Below, piece by piece: positions 20,111 through 31,867 of a stretch of DNA of 36,585 nt. The stretch spans positions 1 to 36,585 of the forward strand of contig NW_026971080.1 in NCBI RefSeq assembly GCF_963678635.1, in the 5' to 3' direction. The number at the start of each line of letters is the position of its first letter. Position 1 is the stretch's first letter. Position numbers and translations under genes: made by a program. The stretch comes from Symsagittifera roscoffensis (taxonomy: Eukaryota > Xenacoelomorpha > Acoela > Convolutidae). Below the pieces are notes generated by a model. That model had not been told where the DNA came from. It saw only the letters and a list, made by a program, of their open reading frames with translations, and ran no database searches.

Positions 20111-20325
20111 ATAAGCTTGGTGTGATTCAGTGAACACGCGCCAATGAGAAACATTCAGTGCCGGTCTCTGAAATCCCTTAATTATAAGGGCTATCCAATC
20201 CAGTTGCCCGGTCTTTCAATCAATTCACTGAAACTATTTGATAAGTTTATCACAACAATTAGGCTAATTGATATGACTAAGGAATTTCGGTATATGCTGG
20301 AAAATTATCCTAAATTGGTTTTGGC

Positions 20326-21086
20326 ATCTCTCTAAGAGTTGGCATAGTACTAGTAAATGTACTGGTACGGTACAGTACCAAAGTTAAGAGGTACTAGTGC
20401 CTTGGCAACACGGGGGTGTTTTAACTCAATTTTCGCTTAGTATTTAATAAGCTATCGAAGTTTTCGTTGGTTACGCAGAAATTGAATCGTTTTTTTTTTG
20501 CGTTTTCAGCGTTTTACTTGATAAGGTTGATAAAATCAATTATCCAAATGATCTCTGATCTGTCGAGTGAGTGATAAGCGAGTCGTCATTCGTAAAAACT
20601 AGATCGAGATATGAATTTCGAGTTGTCAAAAAATAAATTTTTTGCTTCCAATTTGCCTCGACGGCTTGATTAACAAAGTGGTCATCATATTGGTAGTTTT
20701 TCGACGTGTAGGTTTGCTAATCGACGCCAGGTAAATTAAAATCACCGTTTAAAAATATTTATTGTGGACTAATATCTTTCGAAAATTCCATCATTTCACT
20801 GATTGAACTAATGGGAAGCCTAAAAGGACTGCCGGCTGGTAGGTTATAGAGGACTCCATGATAGATTGCTTGCGCGGAGTTAATTTTGACCAGTACAAAA
20901 GAATCTTTCACATGCAGGTGAGCAGAATTCACTGACTCATGATCCACATTGTTTGAAACTGCAATCAATACGCCTCCATGTTTTTTTTAGCCTGAACTAA
21001 GTCCTTTTTGCGGTACCAGTACATGTACTAGTACGTACGGTACTGGTTTTAGGTGGTACTAGTACATTGCCAACTCTAATCTCTCT
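20326..21086. mobile_element. hAT-type transposon, copy 2, interrupted by endonuclease fragment
   Basis: Element 20334-21078 with the same 8-bp flanking duplication ATCTCTCT (20326-20333 and 21079-21086) as copy 1. The inverted ends match over about 21 bases with two mismatches, starting AGAGTTGGCA on both sides. From 20551 to about 20981 its middle is replaced by a piece of the retroelement endonuclease. The join at TATCCAAATG/ATCTCTGATC is on the left and at CCTCCATG/TTTTTTTTAG on the right, the latter sharing a GTTTT overlap. Confidence 0.75.
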
Positions 21087-23248
21087 CCAAACACTTTGAC
21101 CAAAATTTTAGCTAATTGACATAACTCATTCACAATGAATTTTAACACCTGTCGACAGATTTCATTCAACACCACAATTTTTAATGCCCTTTGACTTCTT
21201 TGGGTCTTAGAAGTTTTTGTCGGTTTTTTTCTCAATTATATGTGTTTATATTTTGTTTTGGGAATCCTATAATCTTTGTTCGGTATTTATATTTCGTATA
21301 AACTAGGCATAAAAGAAACAAAAAAGTTTGTTAGCCTGGCTTTAAAAATGAATTTTCAATTATGTATTCTCTATCTTGTGTTATAGTTGTGAATGCGGGC
21401 TTCACTTTCTCGGCATGTGTAAGCGTTTTCAGCGTATTGTACGGAAACGAAAAAGTTTGTTAGCCTGGCTTTAAGAAATGAATTTTCAATTATCTATTAT
21501 CTATCTTTTATTATAGTTCTAAATGCGGGCTTCACTATCTCGGCATGCTTAAGCAATTTCAACGTATTGTTTTTGCATGTTCAACGGTAGAATTTTTTTC
21601 ATGTTTAAGCTGTATCGTACCTTGCAAGAATTTTTCATTTTTCCAGTTGAAAATCAAGAATTTTTTTCACCAAGTTTAAAGTGAGCAAACTTTTTTAAAA
21701 AGATGCTGTCAGGCTTATCCCGGGGGTTGCGATTTTCGCTTTCAAGTATGAATACCCAATAACTTTCAGTTTAGGAGAAACGACAGTTTTTTGTGATTTT
21801 TTCATAATTTTAAGAAATCTAATTTTAAAAAATTTTTGCTAAATTTGAAAACCCCAACCCACTAATTGGGTGCTTTTAAGGGTATTCCTAGGGATTGCGA
21901 ATAATGCCTTTAAATATGACTGCTCAAATGCTTGTTGTTTTCGAGATATGACTTTTTAAATATATTTTTCTCAAAATTTCCAGTAAAATTAGATTCAGAA
22001 ACATCCGTAGTAGAGTACTCTGAGGTTACTCTCAGGGATTGCAAATCTTGCTCCCCAATGCGACTGCCCGAATATTTTTAGTTTTCGAGATATGACTTTT
22101 TTAAGTCTTTACCATTGTCCAAAGAACTAAGATATTAAAAATTTCACAAAAATTGAAATTTCTGTCTCTATAGTGAGGCAATGTCAGGGTACTCTCAAGT
22201 GTTGCAATTTTTTTCTCCAAATGTGACTGCTCAAATCCCTGTAGTTTTCGAGATATGACGTTTTCAACGAATTTTGTTCAAAAATTTCAGTTAACTTGGA
22301 TTTAAAAACACCCGTAGTAGGGTACTCTGAGGTTACTCTCAGAGATTGCAAGTCTTGCGCCGATATGCGACTGCTCAAAAATTTTAAGTTTTCTAGATGT
22401 GACTTTTTTAAATGACTTCTTCCAAAACTTCAAAGATATAACCTATAAGAAACTTCACAAAATTTTTTTTCCGCAACATTCTAGCGAGACATCGTTTTTG
22501 TCACGCTACTTTCTGAGGCGTTGCGAAACTGAGGCTGTATGAGTTTCTAAGATTTGACTTTTCCTATGATAGTTTCATTTTTTGAGAAACTTTGGTATTA
22601 AAAATTCTTCATGGGCCCACTAGGTTTACGAGATTTAGCGTTTTATGGTTTTTAAAATTTGAAGTAAGAAAAAAACTTGAATTAATTTTTTGAAATTAAG
22701 AAAGTACCAACCCTATAATAACCGAGTCAGTAGAGGCCTTCATTTACCCGTTTCACACTTTATGAGTCTTGGCAGAAAATTTTCTTTTTGTAGGCTCTTC
22801 AAGTACTTAAACATTTTCTGGTTCCTTCTTTTACTGAAAAGATGTTTCTCAAAATTTAATCTGTCCGTTTCCTGCATATCATAGCATTTTTCTTCAAAAC
22901 TTTTTAATTTCGTTTCTAAATTGTTGTTGGAATCAGATTTTTGAAGTTTCCTTCTCATTGTCTCTAGTTTATTTAGCGAATGAGATGTTTCTTGGGTAGT
23001 TCATGGGGCAGTACTTTGCCTTTTGATTGTTCGACGCGGCGTGAAGTTTTTGATCAAACTGAATACCCATTCATACCAGAGTTTGGTGTTTACGTTTATG
23101 TTACTATAACAGTAAGGTTGAAAAGGCTGTTCTATCATGCTTTTGCTCAAGCCTTTGAAGTCACTTTTGCAGCAGCTGAATATTTTGCTGTTTCTCTCTT
23201 TTCTTCGAGCATTCGCGGCAATTTCAATAGAAATCGGAAAGTGATCAT
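20552..23248. repeat. 2.7-kb tandem array, unit 1 (2697 bp)
   Basis: Contents in order: minus-strand endonuclease piece (20565-20980), hAT right arm (20982-21078), flank with two 129-bp repeats, satellite block (to about 22722), then endonuclease-RT linker (22723 to about 23230). The join at ATAACC/GAGTCAG (22723) fuses satellite to linker. Unit 1 differs from units 2 and 3 at several shared positions. Confidence 0.9.
20565..20980 (-). pseudogene. Endonuclease fragment inside array unit 1
   Basis: Minus-strand endonuclease piece. The open part (20968-20759) runs from AVSNNVDHESVN to FSKDISPQ and then hits TAA, which copies A and B do not have there. The TAG at the GVDW Trp position (20717-20719) is also present. 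The N-terminal TETWL part is missing, so no complete catalytic site remains. Confidence 0.8.
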
Positions 23249-23677
23249 TCTCTGATCTGTCGAGTGAGTGATAAGCGAGTCGTCATTCGTAAAAACTAGA
23301 TCGAGATATGAATTTCGAGTTGTCAAAAAATAAATTTTTTGCTTCCAATTTGCCTCGACGGCTTGATTAACAAAGTGGTCATCATATTGGTAGTTTTTCG
23401 ACGTGTAGGTTTGCTAATCGACGCCAGGTAAATTAAAATCACCGTTTAAAAATATTTATTGTGGACTAATATCTTTCGAAAATTCCATCATTTCACTGAT
23501 TGAACTAATAGGAAGCCTAAAAGGACTGCCGGCTGGTAGGTTATAGAGGACTCCATGATAGATTGCTTGCGCGGAGTTAATTTTGACCAGTACAAAAGAA
23601 TCTTTCACATGCAGGTGAGCAGAATTCACTGACTCATGATCCACATTGTTTGAAACTGCAATCAATACGCCTCCATG
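22723..23677 (-). pseudogene. Linker plus endonuclease fragment (units 1/2)
   Basis: Minus-strand retroelement piece read from 23677 to 22723: endonuclease middle and C-terminal part, then the linker helical frame (22958-22740). It retains about 22 bp (GCATTCGCGGCAATTTC region, about 23210-23230) absent from copy B, so the array did not simply copy B. The TAG at 23414-23416 and the SPQ-stop lesion are present. Confidence 0.8.
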
Positions 23678-25945
23678 TTTTTTTTAGCCTGAACTAAGTC
23701 CTTTTTGCGGTACCAGTACATGTACTAGTACGTACGGTACTGGTTTTAGGTGGTACTAGTACATTGCCAACTCTAATCTCTCTCCAAACACTTTGACCAA
23801 AATTTTAGCTAATTGACATAACTCATTCACAATGAATTTTAACACCTGTCGACAGATTTCATTCAACACCACAATTTTTAATGCCCTTTGACTTCTTTGG
23901 GTCTTAGAAGTTTTTGTCGGTTTTTTTCTCAATTATATGTGTTTATATTTTGTTTTGGGAATCCTATAATCTTTGTTCGGTATTTATATTTCGTATAAAC
24001 TAGGCATAAAAGAAACAAAAAAGTTTGTTAGCCTGGCTTTAAAAATGAATTTTCAATTATGTATTCTCTATCTTGTGTTATAGTTGTGAATGCGGGCTTC
24101 ACTTTCTCGGCATGTGTAAGCGTTTTCAGCGTATTGTACGGAAACGAAAAAGCTTGTTAGCCTGGCTTTAAGAAATGAATTTTCAATTATCTATTATCTA
24201 TCTTTTATTATAGTTCTAAATGCGGGCTTCACTATCTCGGCATGCTTAAGCAATTTCACCGTATTGTTTTTGCATGTTCAACGATAGAATTTTTTTCATG
24301 TTTAAGCTGTATCGTATCTTGCAAGAATTTTTCATTTTTCCAGTTGAAAATCAAGAATTTTTTTCACCAAGTTTAAAGTGAGCAAACTTTTTTAAAAAGA
24401 TGCTGTCAGGCTTATCCCGGGGGTTGCGATTTTCGCTTTCAAGTATGAATACCCAATAACTTTCAGTTTAGGAGAAACGACAGTTTTTTGTGATTTTTTC
24501 ATAATTTTAAGAAATCTAATTTTAAAAAATTTTTGCAAAATTTGAAAACCCCAACCCACTAATTGGGTGCTTTTAAGGGTATTCCTAGGGATTGCGAATA
24601 ATGCCTTTAAATATGACCGCTCAAATGCTTGTTGTTTTCGAGATATGACTTTTTAAATATATTTTTCTCAAAATTTCCAGTAAAATTAGATTCAGAAACA
24701 TCCGTAGTAGAGTACTCTGAGGTTACTCTCAGGGATTGCAAATCTTGCTCCCCAATGCGACTGCCCGAATATTTTTAGTTTTCGAGATGTGACTTTTTTA
24801 AGTCTTTACCATTGTCCAAAGAACTAAGATATTAAAAATTTCACAAAAATTGAAATTTCTGTCTCTATAGTGAGGCAATGTCAGGGTACTCTCAAGTGTT
24901 GCAATTTTTTTCTCCAAATGTGACTGCTCAAATCCCTGTAGTTTTCGAGATATGACGTTTTCAACGAATTTTGTTCAAAAATTTCAGTTAACTTGGATTT
25001 AAAAACACCCGTAGTAGGGTACTCTGAGGTTACTCTCAGAGATTGCAAGTCTTGCGCCGATATGCGACTGCTCAAAAATTTTAAGTTTTCTAGATGTGAC
25101 TTTTTTAAATGACTTCTTCCAAAACTTCAAAGATATAACCTATAAGAAACTTCACAAAATTTTTTTTCCGCAACATTCTAGCGAGACATCGTTTTTGTCA
25201 CGCTACTTTCTGAGGCGTTGCGAAACTGAGGCTGTATGAGTTTCTAAGATTTGACTTTTCCTATGATAGTTTCATTTTTTGAGAAACTTTGGTATTAAAA
25301 ATTCTTCATGGGCCCACTAGGTTTACGAGATTTAGCGTTTTATGGTTTTTAAAATTTGAAGTAAGAAAAAAACTTGAATTAATTTTTTGAAATTAAGAAA
25401 GTACCAACCCTATAATAACCGAGTCAGTAGAGGCCTTCATTTACCCGTTTCACACTTTATGAGTCTTGGCAGAAAATTTTCTTTTTGTAGGCTCTTCAAG
25501 TACTTAAACATTTTCTGGTTCCTTCTTTTACTGAAAAGATGTTTCTCAAAATTTAATCTGTCCGTTTCCTGCATATCATAGCATTTTTCTTCAAAACTTT
25601 TTAATTTCGTTTCTAAATTGTTGTTGGAATCAGATTTTTGAAGTTTCCTTCTCATTGTCTCTAGTTTATTTAGCGAATGAGATGTTTCTTGGGTAGTTCA
25701 TGGGGCAGTACTTTGCCTTTTGATTGTTCGACGCGGCGTGAAGTTTTTGATCAAACTGAATACCCATTCATACCAGAGTTTGGTGTTTACGTTTATGTTA
25801 CTATAACAGTAAGGTTGAAAAGGCTGTTCTATCATGCTTTTGCTCAAGCCTTTGAAGTCACTTTTGCAGCAGCTGAATATTTTGCTGTTTCTCTCTTTTC
25901 TTCGAGCATTCGCGGCAATTTCAATAGAAATCGGAAAGTGATCAT
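23249..25945. repeat. 2.7-kb tandem array, unit 2 (2697 bp)
   Basis: Same organisation as unit 1. It shares with unit 3, against unit 1, changes such as AAAAGCTTG, TTTCACCG, CAACGATAG and ATGACCGCTC, which means units 2 and 3 share a later duplication. Confidence 0.9.
23678..23775. mobile_element. hAT right arm in array unit 2
   Basis: Right inverted end of the small hAT element, with the GTAC palindrome cluster, followed by ATCTCTCT. The left arm is absent, so it cannot move as it stands. Confidence 0.75.
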
Positions 25946-26374
25946 TCTCTGATCTGTCGAGTGAGTGATAAGCGAGTCGTCATTCGTAAAAACTAGATCG
26001 AGATATGAATTTCGAGTTGTCAAAAAATAAATTTTTTGCTTCCAATTTGCCTCGACGGCTTGATTAACAAAGTGGTCATCATATTGGTAGTTTTTCGACG
26101 TGTAGGTTTGCTAATCGACGCCAGGTAAATTAAAATCACCGTTTAAAAATATTTATTGTGGACTAATATCTTTCGAAAATTCCATCATTTCACTGATTGA
26201 ACTAATAGGAAGCCTAAAAGGACTGCCGGCTGGTAGGTTATAGAGGACTCCATGATAGATTGCTTGCGCGGAGTTAATTTTGACCAGTACAAAAGAATCT
26301 TTCACATGCAGGTGAGCAGAATTCACTGACTCATGATCCACATTGTTTGAAACTGCAATCAATACGCCTCCATG
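25420..26374 (-). pseudogene. Linker plus endonuclease fragment (units 2/3)
   Basis: Same piece as 22723-23677, with an identical layout and the same lesions (Trp-to-stop codon at 26111-26113). Confidence 0.8.
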
Positions 26375-28641
26375 TTTTTTTTAGCCTGAACTAAGTCCTT
26401 TTTGCGGTACCAGTACATGTACTAGTACGTACGGTACTGGTTTTAGGTGGTACTAGTACATTGCCAACTCTAATCTCTCTCCAAACACTTTGACCAAAAT
26501 TTTAGCTAATTGACATAACTATTTCACAATGAATTTTAACACCTGTCGACAGATTTCATTCAACGCCACAATTTTTAATGCCCTTTGACCTCTTTGGGTC
26601 TTAGAAGTTTTTGTCGGTTTTTTTCTCAATTATATGTGTTTATATTTTGTTTTGGGAATCCTATAATCTTTGTTCGGTATTTATATTTCGTATAAACTAG
26701 GCATAAAAGAAACAAAAAAGTTTGTTAGCCTGGCTTTAAAAATGAATTTTCAATTATGTATTCTCTATCTTGTGTTATAGTTGTGAATGCGGGCTTCACT
26801 TTCTCGGCATGTGTAAGCGTTTTCAGCGTATTGTACGGAAACGAAAAAGCTTGTTAGCCTGGCTTTAAGAAATGAATTTTCAATTATCTATTATCTATCT
26901 TTTATTATAGTTCTAAATGCGGGCTTCACTATCTCGGCATGCTTAAGCAATTTCACCGTATTGTTTTTGCATGTTCAACGATAGAATTTTTTTCATGTTT
27001 AAGCTGTATCGTATCTTGCAAGAATTTTTCATTTTTCCAGTTGAAAATCAAGAATTTTTTTCACCAAGTTTAAAGTGAGCAAACTTTTTTAAAAAGATGC
27101 TGTCAGGCTTATCCCGGGGGTTGCGATTTTCGCTTTCAAGTATGAATACCCAATAACTTTCAGTTTAGGAGAAACGACAGTTTTTTGTGATTTTTTCATA
27201 ATTTTAAGAAATCTAATTTTAAAAAATTTTTGCAAAATTTGAAAACCCCAACCCACTAATTGGGTGCTTTTAAGGGTATTCCTAGGGATTGCGAATAATG
27301 CCTTTAAATATGACCGCTCAAATGCTTGTTGTTTTCGAGATATGACTTTTTAAATATATTTTTCTCAAAATTTCCAGTAAAATTAGATTCAGAAACATCC
27401 GTAGTAGAGTACTCTGAGGTTACTCTCAGGGATTGCAAATCTTGCTCCCCAATGCGACTGCCCGAATATTTTTAGTTTTCGAGATGTGACTTTTTTAAGT
27501 CTTTACCATTGTCCAAAGAACTAAGATATTAAAAATTTCACAAAAATTGAAATTTCTGTCTCTATAGTGAGGCAATGTCAGGGTACTCTCAAGTGTTGCA
27601 ATTTTTTCTCCAAATGTGACTGCTCAAATCCCTGTAGTTTTCGAGATATGACGTTTTCAACGAATTTTGTTCAAAAATTTCAGTTAACTTGGATTTAAAA
27701 ACACCCGTAGTAGGGTACTCTGAGGTTACTCTCAGAGATTGCAAGTCTTGCGCCGATAGGCGACTGCTCAAAAATTTTAAGTTTTCTAGATGTGACTTTT
27801 TTAAATGACTTCTTCCAAAACTTCAAAGATATAACCTATAAGAAACTTCACAAAATTTTTTTTCCGCAACATTCTAGCGAGACATCGTTTTTGTCACGCT
27901 ACTTTCTGAGGCGTTGCGAAACTGAGGCTGTATGAGTTTCTAAGATTTGACTTTTCCTATGATAGTTTCATTTTTTGAGAAACTTTGGTATTAAAAATTC
28001 TTCATGGGCCCACTAGGTTTACGAGATTTAGCGTTTTATGGTTTTTAAAATTTGAAGTAAGAAAAAAACTTGAATTAATTTTTTGAAATTAAGAAAGTAC
28101 CAACCCTATAATAACCGAGTCAGTAGAGGCCTTCATTTACCCGTTTCACACTTTATGAGTCTTGGCAGAAAATTTTCTTTTTGTAGGCTCTTCAAGTACT
28201 TAAACATTTTCTGGTTCCTTCTTTTACTGAAAAGATGTTTCTCAAAATTTAATCTGTCCGTTTCCTGCATATCATAGCATTTTTCTTCAAAACTTTTTAA
28301 TTTCGTTTCTAAATTGTTGTTGGAATCAGATTTTTGAAGTTTCCTTCTCATTGTCTCTAGTTTATTTAGCGAATGAGATGTTTCTTGGGTAGTTCATGGG
28401 GCAGTACTTTGCCTTTTGATTGTTCGACGCGGCGTGAAGTTTTTGATCAAACTGAATACCCATTCATACCAGAGTTTGGTGTTTACGTTTATGTTACTAT
28501 AACAGTAAGGTTGAAAAGGATGTTCTATCATGCTTTCGCTCAAGCCTTTCAAGTCGCTTTTGCAGCAGCTGAATATTTTGCTGTTTCTCTCTTTTCTTCG
28601 AGCATTCGCGGCAATTTCAATAGAAATTGGAAAGTGATCAT
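25946..28641. repeat. 2.7-kb tandem array, unit 3 (2696 bp)
   Basis: Same organisation, one base shorter because of a shorter T run near 27603. Private changes include ACTATTTCAC near 26519, CAACGCCAC and GATAGGCG. It passes into a partial fourth unit at 28642 that continues as retroelement copy C. Confidence 0.9.
26375..26472. mobile_element. hAT right arm in array unit 3
   Basis: As in unit 2: right end only, followed by ATCTCTCT. Confidence 0.75.
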
Positions 28642-29290
28642 TCTCTGATCTGTCGAGTGAGTGATAAGCGAGTCGTCATTCGTAAAAACTAGATCGAGAT
28701 ATGAATTTCGAGTTGTCAAAAAATAAATTTTTTGCTTCCAATTTGCCTCGACGGCTTGATTAACAAAGTGGTCATCATATTGGTAGTTTTTCGACGTGTA
28801 GGTTTGCTAATCGACGCCAGGTAAATTAAAATCACCGTTTAAAAATATTTATTGTGGACTAATATCTTTCGAAAATTCCATCATTTCACTGATTGAACTA
28901 ATGGGAAGCCTAAAAGGACTGCCGGCTGGTAGGTTATAGAGGACTCCATGATAGATTGCTTGCGCGGAGTTAATTTTGACCAGTACAAAAGAATCTTTCA
29001 CATGCAGGTGAGCAGAATTCACTGACTCATGATCCACATTGTTTGAAACTGCAATCCATACGCCTCCATGTATTGATATTCCTGACCTTTGCATTTCTCT
29101 CTCTGCTCTCTAAACACTGAAGTTCTCAAGAAATATTTCGCCATTCTTAATATCGGTGGTTAGCCATATTTCAGTAAAAAGAACGAAATCATAATTTTCT
29201 CGATCAATTAGATTTTTCGAGGCGTCTATTTAAGTTTAAAAGACTTCACACATTAAAGAGAAGGACTTTGTAATTCCACTCTAGTCAGCG
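28640..29290 (-). pseudogene. Copy C APE-type endonuclease
   Basis: The open part (29094-28849) encodes RSGISIHGGVWIAVSNN through FSKDISPQ, then a stop. The N-terminal part (29290-29100) is complete, unlike in the array units. The Trp position stop is at 28807-28809. Confidence 0.75.
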
Positions 29291-29449
29291 ATATTCTCTT
29301 GAACCTGTTTGGTTGTTTCCTTTTCGCTTTCTATTTACACGAACTTCATTTGCCGTTCCATGAACAGAGAATACAAAGTTTGCAGAATCCACCCCATCTC
29401 TCTCCTTTGCTTCTGAAAATTTCACTTTTATAAGTGCTCGGGTCTCTTT

Positions 29450-29853
29450 TCAGCAGTTGTGTGAAACATTAATATATTTGTGATTCTCTTCAGCTAAGGG
29501 AAGATTTCGCACTTTCCGAAACGCCTCAATTTTTTCTTGCTTGTCTTGTAACACAATTTTTAAAGGGCGCGGAGCATTCAGATTCCGGTCATCCTTTACA
29601 GGTCCTAATTTCATCGCTTTCTTCACTTTTAATCCTTCTGGTATCTGAAGTCCATTCACACAGAAGTCTTTAAAAAAGCTGGTGTCTTCATCTATTCTCT
29701 CATCAGACGATTTCATGGTACTCTCCTGAACTCTGTAGAGTATAAGGTTGCTCTCTCTATTTTGTTGGTCTACTCTTTCCATTTCTTGTTGAGCTAGGGT
29801 CTCCTGCATTATCACTTTCAACTTTTGCGGCTTGATTTCATTATTTTTTTGCT
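29450..29853 (-). pseudogene. Copy C ORF1 RRM-like domain
   Basis: A 123-codon frame, nearly identical to that of copy B: coiled coil, NLILYRVQES, KLGPVKDDRNLNAPRPLKIV. Confidence 0.7.
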
Positions 29854-29885
29854 CATACGGTTTTTAATTCTGAAGGTAATTTTCC

Positions 29886-30350
29886 CTAATTATCCAGGAC
29901 AGCGTTCATTTTTGACTCAAAATTACTTTCAAAAAGCTCGACCTTACTTTCGATTTCTTTTTCCAGCATGGCACTTAGATTGGCTGAAGTTTTCTTGCTG
30001 TCAACCAACTTCGCCTGTATATCTTTCAATTTCTTTCCAATTTCTGGGGGTAATCTTAAGGTTTCACTACCTTCTTTGAGACATCTCTTGCCATCGTCAA
30101 CACAGTTTTTGCACAACCATATTAGACCCGGTAATTTGAGTATAGATGCTAACATGTTTGTTGCAACGCCAGAACAGAAATTTGCATGAAACCAAGTGCC
30201 ACATTTGAAACAATATAGTGAACCATCTTTACACTCTAGATTACATTCTCCACAAGGGAATTTCGTGGATTGATTACGAGTTTTACCAGCCTTAGCGACT
30301 AAACGACAATGATCCTCTGGACTTATACGGTGTAGAGGCACAAAGTTGGT
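29886..30350 (-). pseudogene. Copy C ORF1 PHD finger
   Basis: A 151-codon frame with the same Cys4-His-Cys3 ligands as copy B and no visible amino-acid change in the finger. Confidence 0.75.
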
Positions 30351-30546
30351 TTGAAAAACTTGAAAATGCCCCTCCTAATCAATTAAGATATTTGAAGGCA
30401 CAAATTCTTGTTTTATTTTGTTGCTGACAATGCCCCTCCTGACCAATAAGGTTTATAGGCATAAAGTGCAACAATCGCAGACTTATTTAAACCCTTTAAA
30501 AGCCCCTCCTGGTCAGTTAAGACTTTTGGAGGTACCAACATAGGAT

Positions 30547-31176
30547 TTAACTTATTTTTTTTGCAGATTCTTTTGTCTTCGTTTTTTTTTCTTTCAAGGA
30601 TGGCTTGTTCTTTTTGGTTTTCACTTTTCTCTCTTTTTCTTGCTGTTTCTTCGTTCGCAATTTTTCTTTTTGAGAAGGTTTGTTATATTTCACCTTGCTG
30701 GGGATTGTCCTTAATTTATCGATCTTCCTCCACTCAAAAGAAAGAAGTTGCAATAAGTCAAGTGATGGGTGAACTTCGGCTAAAGCCGTCAGAAGGCTCT
30801 TACACTTTCTGTTTCTGCTGGAGACTAGTTTCAGTTTCACGTCGATTACAGGGATTGATGTCCTCCTTAGATCTTTAAGAATATTCTTTGTTCCAGCTCG
30901 TTGGCAGTATACAATTCCCGCAATTCGTGGACGAAGTTTCAGTAGGGTGTTAATAAGTTCAGAGATACTACAAGTTTTATTGTTGTTGCTACGATGGGGA
31001 GAAATAGATTTATTTATAGTGTCGTGCCAAAAAACTATTTTACAAACTCTTCGAAGCCTTCCTTTCTCCAACAGTTTTTGTAAGATCTTCAATTCGTTCT
31101 TGCTTTTTCGTTGAGGCTTAATACTGAGATTGGTAGCTTCTACCGAAAAACTGCTTTCGCTCCTGGTACGGAACAA
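30547..31176 (-). pseudogene. Copy C ORF1 N-terminal domain
   Basis: A 209-codon frame with an upstream extension (FRTRSESSFSVEATN, then KPQRKSKNE) before the WHDTINKSIS block. It begins at a TTG and no ATG precedes it, so the start is unresolved. It ends early (KKIS) where copy B continues into the leader repeats, a one-base difference in a T run near 30560. Confidence 0.6.
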
Positions 31177-31253
31177 GCTTGGTGTGATTCAGTGAACTCG
31201 CGCCAATGAGAAACATTCAGTGCTGGTCTCTGAAATCCTTTAATTTTAAGGGT

Positions 31254-31850
31254 GTGCCAGTCGGTCATATCTGGAAGTTTGACCTTTAGGAACACGAAAA
31301 TACGTGGTTTTGGAATGAAGTTTTATTTTTCAAAAATTCGAATGGAGCCTGTCATGCTCAACCTTCTCGCGACAGCTAAAAACATAAAATATAAAATCAG
31401 AACGACCGAACTTACAATAGCGGGAAAGTGACAAAAAAACAGCAGGAAATTGCTCTTCGAATTTCCAAGATAATAATAAAAACCACGAGAGTAGAGCTGT
31501 CCCATCTTGATATAGGAGACGCTGATTACAAAAGAAGATCGGAATCTAGCTGAACCAGAGTGAGCCTTTGGTGGAAAGGTGGACAACCGAAGTGTCCCAA
31601 TGGTCCAGAACCAAAACTCCATTCTTGAGATAAAACTTGTTCGATTAGAAATTATTGAATTAAACTTAATTCCCCGATCATTCTCAAGTTGCTTACTAAT
31701 TTATTTACCTCTAGTTCTCGAGTGTGCTGCTATGTAAGTACCTAATTTAATTTTCCCGAGTGTGTTTTATGATTGTTATGTTGAGGTAAGGCGAGTTTTA
31801 GGTTGATCCATCTGAAATGGATCAAAGTTCCACTGTCTAATAAAAAGTAA
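31254..31850 (+). repeat. Repeat family H, copy 2
   Basis: It starts GTGCCAGTCGGTC exactly where retroelement copy C ends and closes with the same 9-bp-stem hairpin (31803-31825), followed by AATAAAAAG, as at 5534-5580. The minisatellite begins about 20 bp further on. The middle is diverged from copy 1. A 99-codon minus-strand frame here (31622-31323) is not recognised. Confidence 0.5.
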
Positions 31851-31867
31851 CTTAACGGATTGTTCCG

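Larger units (their letters stand above)
15955..20180 (-). mobile_element. Non-LTR retroelement copy B (most complete ORF1 to RT)
   Basis: Minus-strand order: N-terminal ORF1 domain (20110-19490), leader repeats (19475-19300), PHD finger (19290-18823), RRM-like domain (18790-18387), endonuclease (about 18230-17560), linker (17560-17080), RT (17083-15955). It keeps the endonuclease-RT linker lost from copy A, but its RT stops at the duplicated join near 15957, so the thumb and C-terminal end are missing. Stops and frameshifts make it inactive. Confidence 0.8.
28116..31250 (-). mobile_element. Non-LTR retroelement copy C (5' half)
   Basis: Minus-strand order: ORF1 N-terminal domain (31180-30547), leader repeats, PHD (30341-29886), RRM-like (29853-29450), endonuclease (about 29290-28640), linker (to 28116). 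It is collinear with copy B at an offset of 11062-11063 bp and nearly identical in ORF1. Its endonuclease C-terminal part carries the SPQ-stop lesion of the array, not of B. It ends on the right at 31251 where repeat family H begins. Confidence 0.8.

Noticed and set aside
20552-28641. Tandem rDNA-like or host gene array
   Set aside because: Unit content is transposon and satellite debris, and no rRNA or conserved gene core is visible.
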